DNA of 52,317 nucleotides from Oscillospiraceae bacterium (GCA_009781855.1 WQUY01000012.1:1-52317); one strand, 5' to 3'. Positions 43,221-51,477 are shown, counted from the first letter of the stretch. Numbers and translations: made by a program. The notes: a model not told the origin generated them from the sequence alone.

Positions 43221-44348
43221 CTATGCTTCGTTGCAGATGATGACATTTTTGATGGGGCTACCGTTTTCCGCATCGTCAATGGCTTCTTTGATATCATCAA
43301 GCTTGTATTTTTTGGTGATGAATGAATCGAGATCAACCTGGCCGGTGCGGTACATTTCCATATAGAGTGGAACATCACGACGCAGTGTGATGCCACCCAT
43401 TACACAACCGGTGATTTTTTTGCTGAGCAAAACCTCCATGAAGTTAAACTCGTCCATCTGTTCATTTCTGGGGTGACCATGCCCAACAACGACCATCTGT
43501 CCATACGGAGCAGTGATATCATAAGTCATGCGCTTTACCTTGCCCGCAACGGCGACCATGCTATGATCGACGCCATAACCAACCTTGGCATTGCCTTTTG
43601 TGATTTCATGGACAGCCTTGACAACATCTTTGGTCTCTTTGGGGTTGATGCAGTGCGTCGCCCCGTATTTTTTGGCAAGCTCCAATTTTGCAGGATTGAT
43701 GTCAATCGCAATAATCGGGACACATCCGCAATATTTTGCGCCCATAATTGCAGACAGGCCTACACCTCCGCAACCGACAACAGCATAGCTTTGGCCTGGC
43801 TTAGGTTGTGAGCGATTGAGTACAGCGCCAAAGCCGGACATGAATCCACAAGCCAAAATAGATGCAATTTCAAAAGGAATGTCGTCATCAACTTTGCACA
43901 CTGCGGACTCATGGGTATTGCAATATGTGGCAAAACCGGAAGCGCCTGACATGGTTTGAACGATGCGTTCTCCATTGAGGCGCGTAAATGGGCTGAGCTC
44001 ACGAAATGACATAGGCGGAATATTTTCACAGAACCAGTGGCGGTCATTGTAGCACTGTACGCAGTTTCCGCAGCCTTGGCGAATCAATGAACTGAGTACA
44101 CGATCGCCGGGCTTTACATAAGTGACTTGCTCACCAACAGCATCTACGATGCCTGCAATTTCATGCCCTGCAGAGCCGGGGCCGTCATACTCGCCATGTT
44201 CACCGTCCAAACCGTGGATATCACTATGGCAAATCGTACATGTCATAACCTTGATGCGCACATCATTTGGGCCGGGCTCGGCCAGTTCTACCTCTTCGAC
44301 AACGATTTCCTTTCCCATTTTGGGTGCGACTGCCAGTTTAACTCTCAT
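43221..44348 (-). CDS. Zinc-dependent alcohol dehydrogenase
   Basis: 375 residues from the ATG at 44348 (GGGGGAG eight bases upstream). Catalytic zinc ligands are C40 and H62 (CTICHSDIHG; GHEIAG), with the structural zinc Cys set C93, C96, C99 and C107 (GCGNCVQC...C). The Rossmann motif is GCGGVG. It is a medium-chain NAD(P)-dependent dehydrogenase acting on a primary or secondary alcohol or its aldehyde. It is divergent from the second Fe-S gene with site B between them, so the two are probably co-regulated. Substrate not readable; aryl and branched alcohols are common in this subfamily. Confidence 0.92.
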   Translation of the reverse strand: MRVKLAVAPKMGKEIVVEEVELAEPGPNDVRIKVMTCTICHSDIHGLDGEHGEYDGPGSAGHEIAGIVDAVGEQVTYVKPGDRVLSSLIRQGCGNCVQCYNDRHWFCENIPPMSFRELSPFTRLNGERIVQTMSGASGFATYCNTHESAVCKVDDDIPFEIASILACGFMSGFGAVLNRSQPKPGQSYAVVGCGGVGLSAIMGAKYCGCVPIIAIDINPAKLELAKKYGATHCINPKETKDVVKAVHEITKGNAKVGYGVDHSMVAVAGKVKRMTYDITAPYGQMVVVGHGHPRNEQMDEFNFMEVLLSKKITGCVMGGITLRRDVPLYMEMYRTGQVDLDSFITKKYKLDDIKEAIDDAENGSPIKNVIICNEA

Positions 44349-44465
44349 TATTAAGCTCCCCCAATCCATAATTATTTAATCCAAAATCGCCCATATAACA
44401 TAACAAAACGTCGATTTTCACATGATTGATTTGCACAAGTATATAGATTTTTTTAAGTTATAATC

Positions 44466-44501
44466 AATCGACATTTGGCAAGTTTTTGTGTCCGTAATTG
44501 A
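44466..44501. promoter_or_regulatory. 36-bp shared element, site B (Zn-ADH / Fe-S divergent gap)
   Basis: The core CGACATTTGGCAAGTT and TGTGTCCGTAATTGA match site A (41133-41168) at 31 of 36 positions. It begins two bases after a TATAAT at 44459-44464, so a bound regulator would sit on the promoter start region. The gap 44349-44629 holds no other feature I can support. Confidence 0.65.
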
Positions 44502-44629
44502 ATCGAAAAAACGAGTGTTTTCAAGGACTTTTTTAGCTAAAGAGGATGACAAACGAGACATCAGATGATAAATTACTTATTAATCATAGGTGAAATCGTA
44601 TTCACATATTTTGAAAGGATACTTAATGA

Positions 44630-45571
44630 ATGACAAGAGAAAAATTACAAAAGCTCATTAATGACTTTAGCGACAACTCAACGCTAAACTACCTTAGTGC
44701 AAAGGGCACCCATAAAGATACTGATACAGACAATTATGCAAAAAACAACATGTATCAGCATGTCGGTAATGGCTTTGATGATGATATGCTCGGAGCTGAT
44801 GAAGAAAGCGGGCTAATCGGTATGCGTTTTTATCGACATCCGGTTTTTGCGATTGCAAGAGCAGACGACCCGATGTTTGAAGATATCAAACGTCCTGAAG
44901 TTGTTGGCAAACATCACCTCAACCCCACAGATTGGCTCAGTGATGCAAAGTCAGTTATTACATTTTTCCTGCCTTTTAACCATGACACTGTTGAAGCGAA
45001 CAAGAAAGATCCTGAAGTGCCCGCGATTGAGTGGGTTTGTACGCGTGTAGATGGGCAGAGATTTCTCCTGGCTTTAGGCACTGCTGTGCGTAATGCACTT
45101 ATCGAAGAGGGATATACCGCAGTGGCTCCGTATACCGAGGACAACTACATCATGCAAGTGAACCTAGAGCCGCCACCCGGTACAGAACATGTGCCACCAT
45201 ACTCAACCAACTGGTCAGAGCGGCATGTAGGTGTGGTTACCGGTCTGGGGACATTCGGTCAGTCAACAAACTTTATCTCAAAAATCGGCTGTGCAGGCAG
45301 GCTAATCAGTGTTGTAACCAGTTGGGAAATTCCACCCGATGAGCGTGAATATGGAACAGACTGGCTGGGATACTGCAACGACTGTGGTCTTTGTATCAAG
45401 AAGTGTAAAGGTAATGCGTACTATCCTGACAGACATGGAAAAGACCATGCGCTGTGCAGCAAGCAAATTCGGAAAGTTTGCGAACCATTTGCACCACGGT
45501 ATGGATGCGGAAAGTGCCAATCAGGCATTCCGTGTGAGTATACGCCACGACCTAAGAAAGGCAAAAAATAA
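44630..45571 (+). CDS. QueG/reductive-dehalogenase-like iron-sulfur protein, no. 2
   Basis: 313 residues. The central segment (about 145-235: LALGTAVRNALIEEGYTA, SERHVGVVTGLGTFGQSTNFISKIG) is the same nitroreductase-like core as in QueG and reductive dehalogenases. The C-terminus is Cys-rich: C249-x2-C252-x2-C255-x3-C259, then C276, C284, C293, C296 and C302. The second cluster motif is irregular (CGKCQSGIPC), lacking the usual CxxCxxxCP. The gene starts a plus-strand run to the end of the island. It may hand electrons to, or reactivate, an island enzyme. Ribosome binding site GAAAGGA. Confidence 0.8.
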   Translation: MTREKLQKLINDFSDNSTLNYLSAKGTHKDTDTDNYAKNNMYQHVGNGFDDDMLGADEESGLIGMRFYRHPVFAIARADDPMFEDIKRPEVVGKHHLNPTDWLSDAKSVITFFLPFNHDTVEANKKDPEVPAIEWVCTRVDGQRFLLALGTAVRNALIEEGYTAVAPYTEDNYIMQVNLEPPPGTEHVPPYSTNWSERHVGVVTGLGTFGQSTNFISKIGCAGRLISVVTSWEIPPDEREYGTDWLGYCNDCGLCIKKCKGNAYYPDRHGKDHALCSKQIRKVCEPFAPRYGCGKCQSGIPCEYTPRPKKGKK

Positions 45572-45591
45572 AAAATTCGGAGGCACAAAAC

Positions 45592-45882
45592 ATGTCAATA
45601 AGAGTAGTAGCAAGGCATAATATTAAACCTGAGAAATTAGACGAATTCATTAGCCTGATGAAACAACTTGTTGAAAACACAAAGCGCGAAGACAGCGGTG
45701 TTATTAACTATGGCCTATTTCAGGACATAACAGACCCTAACTGCATAGCAATGCTTGAGGAGTGGGAAAGCGAAGAAGCTATTGCTGAGCATCTGAAAAA
45801 ACAGCATTTCCTCGACCTTCTGCCAGCAATGAGAGCATGTATGGCAGGCCAATCAACTTTTAATAACTTTAAGTCAATATAA
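45592..45882 (+). CDS. Antibiotic biosynthesis monooxygenase (ABM/YgiN-like) domain protein
   Basis: A 96-residue dimeric alpha/beta-barrel type protein. Landmarks are IRVVARHNIKPEKLDEFISLMKQLVENT at the start and MLEEWESEEAIAEHLKKQHF in the middle. Family members include cofactor-free quinol monooxygenases, haem-degrading enzymes and cyclases or decarboxylases acting on phenolic or polyketide substrates. Oxygen use is implausible in this anaerobe, so a non-oxidative isomerase or lyase-type role on a quinol-like intermediate is more likely. It is 20 bases after the Fe-S gene with GGAGG, clearly in the same operon. Confidence 0.85.
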   Translation: MSIRVVARHNIKPEKLDEFISLMKQLVENTKREDSGVINYGLFQDITDPNCIAMLEEWESEEAIAEHLKKQHFLDLLPAMRACMAGQSTFNNFKSI

Positions 45883-45900
45883 CAGAAAGGACAAAGAAGC

Positions 45901-47157
45901 ATGAGAATACCTAATATGGAGTTTGGCCTTAGGCAACATATTTACCAAGGCGCGGGATGCGTATCTACGATTAAAGACATATTAGCACGCGAAAACTGGA
46001 CACGTGTTTTGCTTGTATGTGGACCCACCTTGTATAAATCCGGAGCGGTCAAGCATATCGAAAACCACATCAAAGAATCCGGTGCGCAGGTCGAGGCTTT
46101 CACCAATATCCGCCCAAATCCGGAAGCGGAGACTATCGACAATGAGGGCGTGAAATTGGCGTTGAAATTCAAGCCAGATGTCATCGTTGCCTGTGGCGGC
46201 GGTAGTACATTGGATACCGCAAAAGGCATTGCTATAGTCGGTGATTCAGGCAAGCCTGTCTTAGACTTTATTATCCCCAAATTCCCGCCGGGCACAAAGG
46301 CAACACACAATACACTGCCAATGGTAGCGATTCCAACAACAGCGGGTACAGGCAGTGAAGTTTGTAAAAATGCGGTTATCTCTGACAAAGACGGACTGAA
46401 ATTAGTGATTGCACATGATGCGATTGTACCAAAGTATGCCTTGCTTGATCCTGATTTGCTCAAGACAATGCCAGCATCTGTTGCCGCAGCGACAACTATG
46501 GATGCCTTTGTCCAGGCACTGGAAACTTACACAAATCGTAATGCCAACGATTTTACACGTACTCAGTCCTTGCGCGCACTCGAACTCGTAGGCAAGTATA
46601 TTAGAGCTTATGTTGCAAATCCTGCAGATGAAGAAGCGGCAAATGGCATCAGTCTGGCATGTATGTATGCTGGATTTTCACTGGGCTATGCAGGAATAGG
46701 GCAAGTTCACATTCTTTCTCATCCATTGGGTGAAGCGCCGTTTGATATCGCCCATGGTGATGCATGTGCGATGCTGCTACCAGCGGTCATAGAATTTAAT
46801 GGGCTGGCATGTAAGGAATTATATAGAGCAGCTTATAATGCCCTGACGGGCGAGCATCTTACAAGTGCAGAATTTGAAGTGCAATACCTCATAGATTGGG
46901 TTGTAGAGCTCAATTCAGATATTCATGTGTGTAGAGATAAATCATTTTCAGATTATGGCTATGTTGAAAAAGAGCATCTGGAAATGATCATGCAACATCC
47001 GATTGTTTCAGGTGCGCTGGCACGCAATGGGACGGCAGATTCGACTGAGTTTCCGCGCCATACCAGCGCTGATGATATGCGTTATCTGGTTAAGCGTACT
47101 GCCATTTATTCTCAGGCGCAAGCAGACTTTGCCAAAGCGCTGCTTGAGGATGTGTAA
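45901..47157 (+). CDS. Iron-containing alcohol dehydrogenase, no. 1
   Basis: 418 residues of the group III ADH family. The NAD-binding GGGS is at 99-102. Metal-site positions are D201, Q205, H270 and H285, with H274 beside them (HILSHPLG, AHGDACA). The first His of the usual Asp-His-His-His set is Gln here (DAFVQALE), a variant also met in other members, so the metal may be Zn or bound differently. It probably interconverts an aldehyde and a primary alcohol with NAD(H). It lies 18 bases after the ABM gene and before the structured leader of the glycyl radical gene. The ATG follows AAAGGA. Confidence 0.92.
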   Translation: MRIPNMEFGLRQHIYQGAGCVSTIKDILARENWTRVLLVCGPTLYKSGAVKHIENHIKESGAQVEAFTNIRPNPEAETIDNEGVKLALKFKPDVIVACGGGSTLDTAKGIAIVGDSGKPVLDFIIPKFPPGTKATHNTLPMVAIPTTAGTGSEVCKNAVISDKDGLKLVIAHDAIVPKYALLDPDLLKTMPASVAAATTMDAFVQALETYTNRNANDFTRTQSLRALELVGKYIRAYVANPADEEAANGISLACMYAGFSLGYAGIGQVHILSHPLGEAPFDIAHGDACAMLLPAVIEFNGLACKELYRAAYNALTGEHLTSAEFEVQYLIDWVVELNSDIHVCRDKSFSDYGYVEKEHLEMIMQHPIVSGALARNGTADSTEFPRHTSADDMRYLVKRTAIYSQAQADFAKALLEDV

Positions 47158-47163
47158 ATAATA

Positions 47164-47313
47164 TCAGAGGTCATTCAAATTTCCTTGGAATCAAGTAATA
47201 TGCCCCGAATTTTTTGTGCGTATGGGTCAGCTTGCCCGACATGCGCGAAAAACCGTGTCATACCACTTGATTCCGGTTTGACTCTGAGCTGCAAATGACC
47301 TACTTAAGGAGGA
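47164..47313 (+). promoter_or_regulatory. Structured 5' leader of the glycyl radical gene, candidate cis-regulatory RNA
   Basis: Nested long-range complementarity is seen directly. AGGTCATT (47168-47175) pairs with AATGACCT (47294-47301), GGAATCAAGT (47187-47196) with ACTTGATTCC (47265-47274), and TATG (47199-47202) with CATA (47259-47262); an inner hairpin (GCG-ATG / CAT-CGC) spans about 47218-47246. TCAGAG (47164-47169) can instead pair with CTCTGA (47282-47287), which competes with the outer helix. The 3' side ends five bases before AAGGAGG. Mutually exclusive helices next to a ribosome binding site are a switch-like design. It matches no riboswitch class I know. Confidence 0.6.
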
Positions 47314-47319
47314 GTGTTT

Positions 47320-49743
47320 TTGTTTAAGCTCAGCCCAATAACCGATAGAGTCTCAAAAACTCGTGAAAAGTATCGGGAAGCAGCGCCTGCAATCTGCCTT
47401 TCCCGGTACAAGCTGATTACAGAATATTATAAAAACAACCCTGCCCAGAGCGGGATTTTAAGGCGTGCACGCAACTTTAAAAATATCTGTGAGCACATCG
47501 CTATACGTGTTGAAGAAGGTGAACTCATAGTAGGCACTGCGACATCCATGTATAGGGGTGTGCAACTCTATCCGGAGCATTCGATTGCCTGGATACTGGA
47601 CGAAGTGCGTACAGGGCTTATTTCAACGCGTGACTGTGATCCTTACCTGATCTCTGACGAGGACAGAGATTATTTGCTCGAAACAGGTGACTATTGGATT
47701 GGAGAATGCAATAGCGCAAAGGTTGATGCCTATATTCCAAATGGTTGGTTTGGCCATGCGCCTAACGGAGTTACGTTGTTTGGAAAAAGCGGACAGGCCC
47801 AACATCCTGTTGGCCACTTCATAACAAGCTATGACCGCGCTATAAATGTTGGATTTGGTGCGATAAAGGCTGAGGCTGAGATGCATATCAGCAGATTAGA
47901 AAAAGAAAGTATCCCGGCTGAAACGATTGACAACTACAACTTCTACAGAGCGGTTGCGATCGTCTGTGAAGGTGTGATTATTCTTGCAAAGCGTTATGCA
48001 GCACATGTTTCGGAGCTGGCTGAAAATGAAGAGCATAATAGCCGCAAGCAGGAAATGCTCATGATGGCCGACACACTCAATTGGATTATGGAAAATCCAT
48101 GCCGCAATTTCTTTGATGCTGTTCAAGCGACATATATGTATCAAATCTGCATGACTTTGGATGGTTGTATGCACGCCATAAGCTATGGCAGAATTGACCA
48201 ATACTTTGGGAAATTTTATGAGCAAGACATCAGCGCCGGTGTGCTTACCCCTGCATATGCACAAGAGATTATAGACATGTTCTTCATAAAAACCGCAGAA
48301 ATCAACAGAGTTTGGGGACATGTAGCAACGCGGACAACAGGTGGCTACACAACCAATCAACTCATAACACTAGGTGGTGTGACCAAAGAGGGTGCCGATG
48401 CAACAAATCCTGTGACCTACATGTGTTTGCAAGCTTCAGCGCGGCTTGTGTTGCACACGCCTCCGCTTGCGATGCGCATCCATGAGGATACCCCGGCGGA
48501 GCTATGGGAGGCAGCCATCGAAACAACAAGGCTGGTTGGAGGGATTCCGACATTTGAAAATGACGACATGATTATCCCTGCGCTCATGAAGCGTGGATTG
48601 AGTTTAGAGAGCGCAAGAAACTATGGCTTGATTGGTTGTGTTGAACCGGCAGGGTGTGGTGATGAATGGCCGACATGCGGCGGTACAGGCACGGACACCT
48701 ACCTGAACCTCATGGGTACGCTTATGCTGGGGATCAACAATGGTTATTATACAATGCCGGACAGATGGGGTAACGTTTCGGATAATCAAGTAGGATTGCC
48801 AACAGGGTATTTATACGAAATGGAATCCATGGAAGAAATCGTTGATGCATATAAAAAGCAGACTGAGTTTTTTGTGCAGTGGTATGCCAAATATGTGAAC
48901 TCCTATGAGTATGTTACTCGCCAAAATATACCATTGCCGGTAATCTCAGCAACAATGGAAGGATGTATGGAGTCCGGAAAGGACGTGACATGGGGCGGTG
49001 CAAAATATAACTCTGTAGGTGTGGCCGGTGTTGGCATAGGCAATGTTGCAGACAGCCTTAATATAATCAAACATCTGTGTTTTGACACAAAAAAGTGTAC
49101 AACCAAAGAGCTATATGATGCAATCATGGCCAATTGGGACGGCTATGAAGAGTTATATCACTATATCGTCTCTGCTGCACCTCACTTTGGTAATGCGGAT
49201 AGTCAGGCGGACATGTTTGCCGCTGAGGCATCAGAAATATTTGTTGATGCGGTTGACGCGTGCAGCGGTCCGAGATGCAAGTTTGCTGCGGGCCTGTATC
49301 CCGTTACAGTGCACGTTATCATGGGCGCCATGACACAGGCAACGCCCGACGGTCGCCGCAAAGGAGAGCCGTTGGCTGATGGCATATCACCTGTGCAGCA
49401 GATGGACAGACAAGGGCCGACCTCATCGCTTTTATCCATCAGCAAAATAGACCAGAGCCGCTACTCAAATGGCACGCTGCTCAACATGAAATTTCATCCC
49501 AGCTCAGTTTCAAATGAAGAAGGCATTACAAAGATGGCACATCTGATCAAGGCTTATTTTGGTATGGGCGGTATGCAAATGCAAATAAACTTTGTCTCTG
49601 CAGATGAGCTGCGAGAAGCTCAGCTAAAGCCACAAGAGTACAAAAACTTAGTCGTCCGTGTGGCCGGATTTTCTACATATTTTGTCGATCTCTTTGAAGA
49701 TTGTCAAAATGATTTGATCAACAGAACCGAATATGCATTTTAA
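47320..49743 (+). CDS. Glycyl radical enzyme of the diol dehydratase / choline TMA-lyase type
   Basis: 807 residues counted from a TTG at 47320, seven bases after AAGGAGG; a GTG at 47314 is only one base from that site. The fold is pyruvate formate-lyase-like. The thiyl-radical Cys440 and acid/base Glu442 lie in GLIGCVEPAG; the glycyl radical Gly783 is in RVAGFSTYF, with Phe where most members have Tyr. The GCVEP motif and GHFITSYDRAINVGF and SYGRIDQYF stretches place it with dehydratases and C-N or C-S lyases, not with formate-lyase or aryl-succinate synthases. The product is probably an aldehyde, matching the AOR and ADH genes around it. No radical-SAM activase is encoded in the window. Confidence 0.92.
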   Translation: MFKLSPITDRVSKTREKYREAAPAICLSRYKLITEYYKNNPAQSGILRRARNFKNICEHIAIRVEEGELIVGTATSMYRGVQLYPEHSIAWILDEVRTGLISTRDCDPYLISDEDRDYLLETGDYWIGECNSAKVDAYIPNGWFGHAPNGVTLFGKSGQAQHPVGHFITSYDRAINVGFGAIKAEAEMHISRLEKESIPAETIDNYNFYRAVAIVCEGVIILAKRYAAHVSELAENEEHNSRKQEMLMMADTLNWIMENPCRNFFDAVQATYMYQICMTLDGCMHAISYGRIDQYFGKFYEQDISAGVLTPAYAQEIIDMFFIKTAEINRVWGHVATRTTGGYTTNQLITLGGVTKEGADATNPVTYMCLQASARLVLHTPPLAMRIHEDTPAELWEAAIETTRLVGGIPTFENDDMIIPALMKRGLSLESARNYGLIGCVEPAGCGDEWPTCGGTGTDTYLNLMGTLMLGINNGYYTMPDRWGNVSDNQVGLPTGYLYEMESMEEIVDAYKKQTEFFVQWYAKYVNSYEYVTRQNIPLPVISATMEGCMESGKDVTWGGAKYNSVGVAGVGIGNVADSLNIIKHLCFDTKKCTTKELYDAIMANWDGYEELYHYIVSAAPHFGNADSQADMFAAEASEIFVDAVDACSGPRCKFAAGLYPVTVHVIMGAMTQATPDGRRKGEPLADGISPVQQMDRQGPTSSLLSISKIDQSRYSNGTLLNMKFHPSSVSNEEGITKMAHLIKAYFGMGGMQMQINFVSADELREAQLKPQEYKNLVVRVAGFSTYFVDLFEDCQNDLINRTEYAF

Positions 49744-49766
49744 TATTATAAAGGGGATATAAACTG

Positions 49767-50954
49767 ATGTTAGATTTTGAATTTTATGCACCAACAAGAA
49801 TAATGTTTGGTAGAGATGCTTTGGCAGGGTTGCCGGCTCAGCTTCATAAAGCAGAAGCAAAGAAACTGTTTCTTGTACATGATGGCAGCAAAGGTACACA
49901 ACACATCGTAGATGAGGTTGAGCAAGTACTCAAAGCAAACAATATCTCATATGTTGAGTTTTCAGGAATTCAACCCAATCCGCTGCTTTCACGTGTTGTA
50001 GACGGCGTTAAGGTTTGCAAGAAAGAAAATATAGACTTCATACTGGCTGTCGGCGGAGGTAGTGTAATCGACACCTGCAAGGGTATCGCAGCTGGGGTCA
50101 AGCTTAAAGACAATGAAGATATTTGGAAAGATTATCTGTTTCCTAAAAACAGATTCACAGATGCAATACCCATGGGTGTTGTTCTGACTATTCCTGCTGC
50201 CGGTAGTGAAGCTTCGTTTGGCACTGTAATTACACATGATGAGCTTAAAATGAAGAGATACAGCGGGGGAGAAGCACTGCTTCCGAAGTTTGCAATCCTA
50301 AATCCTGTTTTTACAACATCTCTGCCGCCTTACATGACGGCTTGCGGTGTGTTTGATATCCTTTCACATCTTATGGAACGTTATTTTGTGAACTTTGATC
50401 ATATCGATTTATCAGACCGTATGATTGAGGCGGTTGCCCGAACTGTACTCAACTGCGCTCCGGTTCTTGTAAAAGATCCGACAAATTATGATGCGCGAGC
50501 CGAAATTATGTGGGCTGGATGTGTTGCGCACAATAAAATTCTTGAAATGGGTCGTACGCATGGTGACTGGGCAAGCCATGATATTTCACATGAAATAAGC
50601 TCAACCTATGATGTTGCCCATGGTGCAGCGCTGGCGATTATTACCCCCGCCTGGATGAAATATGTGTATAAGCATAATCCTGCGAAGTTCCACCAATTTG
50701 CTGTACGTGTGTTTGATATTGACATAGCATATGACAAGATGGATTGCATCGCTGAGGAGCTGGTGGATCGTCTTGTAAACTTCTGTAAAGTTATGGGTCT
50801 GGCGACAACGCTCAGCGAGATTGATATTGACAGCAGCAAGTTTGAACTTATGGCAAGCAATGCGCTGGATGGTAGGGAGCATGTGGGTACGGGCAATGGT
50901 ATCTATTTGCTTAATAAGGAAGATGTACTCAATGTACTGAAAATGGCGGAGTAA
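49767..50954 (+). CDS. Iron-containing alcohol dehydrogenase, no. 2 (butanol dehydrogenase/YqhD type)
   Basis: 395 residues. Motifs are GGGSVIDTCKG (97-107), the metal set D197, H201, H271 and H285, with H275 alongside (WASHDISHEISSTYDVAHG). The full Asp-His-His-His site and the DVAHGAALAI motif point to the BdhA/YqhD subgroup, NAD(P)H-dependent reducers of aldehydes. It starts 23 bases after the glycyl radical gene with AAAGGGG, so the aldehyde made by that enzyme is its likely substrate. It is the last gene of the island. Confidence 0.93.
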   Translation: MLDFEFYAPTRIMFGRDALAGLPAQLHKAEAKKLFLVHDGSKGTQHIVDEVEQVLKANNISYVEFSGIQPNPLLSRVVDGVKVCKKENIDFILAVGGGSVIDTCKGIAAGVKLKDNEDIWKDYLFPKNRFTDAIPMGVVLTIPAAGSEASFGTVITHDELKMKRYSGGEALLPKFAILNPVFTTSLPPYMTACGVFDILSHLMERYFVNFDHIDLSDRMIEAVARTVLNCAPVLVKDPTNYDARAEIMWAGCVAHNKILEMGRTHGDWASHDISHEISSTYDVAHGAALAIITPAWMKYVYKHNPAKFHQFAVRVFDIDIAYDKMDCIAEELVDRLVNFCKVMGLATTLSEIDIDSSKFELMASNALDGREHVGTGNGIYLLNKEDVLNVLKMAE

Positions 50955-50976
50955 CAAAAAAGCATCACAACTCGTA

Positions 50977-50998
50977 GGGGCGGCATTCTTGCCGCCCC
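50977..50998. repeat. GC-rich hairpin repeat, copy 2
   Basis: GGGGCGGCA, loop TTCT, TGCCGCCCC: a perfect 9-bp stem 22 bases after the island's last stop. The same element follows athS (4586-4604). It is likely the end of the island transcript. Confidence 0.75.
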
Positions 50999-51165
50999 GC
51001 TTGTATAGATATTGTTTGTTTTGCAGGGGAAATGGTCTGTCGGAGTGTCACTTTTTTTGCTTGCAACGCATAGGCAGTATGTTTTTGGGTGGTAGGTGAA
51101 ACTGTCGTCAGCAACAATGCTTGCAAATATCATGACCTCACCGCCATTCCCCAATTGAAAAGTAC

Positions 51166-51477
51166 TCAGCGGCTCCTTTGAATCCTTTTTATTAAATGCA
51201 AAATATAAGAACCTAACTTGAGTATAGCAATTGCGATAACCCAACATATGAAGAGATTTACGCCAATTTGCACTGTATTAAATGAAAATTGGAAAGGAAC
51301 ATCAGAACCAGCAGCCGCCAAGAAGTCACGGCCAAAAATAGTCAAAAAATAGCCTGGAAACCCGACTGAATACACGCCCTCGCCAAATCCCTCCGTTGGT
51401 TGAATGGTCAAGAAAGTTCCGATGAGAAAAAATGCTGCCGTTAGAATTACTATAATAAAATTTTTCTTTGCCCGCAT
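51166..51477 (-). CDS. Small membrane protein of unknown function
   Basis: 103 residues from the ATG at 51477, with GAGGAGGG five bases upstream; the frame opens 29 codons earlier without a site. Two hydrophobic segments lie at about 7-25 and 70-93 with a Gly/Phe-rich outside loop between them, and the tail is basic (LHLIKRIQRSR). The layout is an N-in, C-in hairpin. I do not recognise the family. It is a separate unit on the minus strand, convergent with the island. Confidence 0.75.
   Translation of the reverse strand: MRAKKNFIIVILTAAFFLIGTFLTIQPTEGFGEGVYSVGFPGYFLTIFGRDFLAAAGSDVPFQFSFNTVQIGVNLFICWVIAIAILKLGSYILHLIKRIQRSR

Noticed and set aside
47314-47319. GTG at 47314 as start of the glycyl radical gene
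   Set aside because: Only one base separates it from AAGGAGGA; the TTG at 47320 has normal spacing in the same frame.
49904-51165. Glycyl radical activase hidden downstream
   Set aside because: No CxxxCxxC radical-SAM motif was found in any frame between 49.7 kb and the right edge.
50903-51247. Minus-strand 114-codon frame after the last ADH
   Set aside because: It crosses the GC hairpin repeat and overlaps the ends of two better-supported genes; no ribosome binding site.
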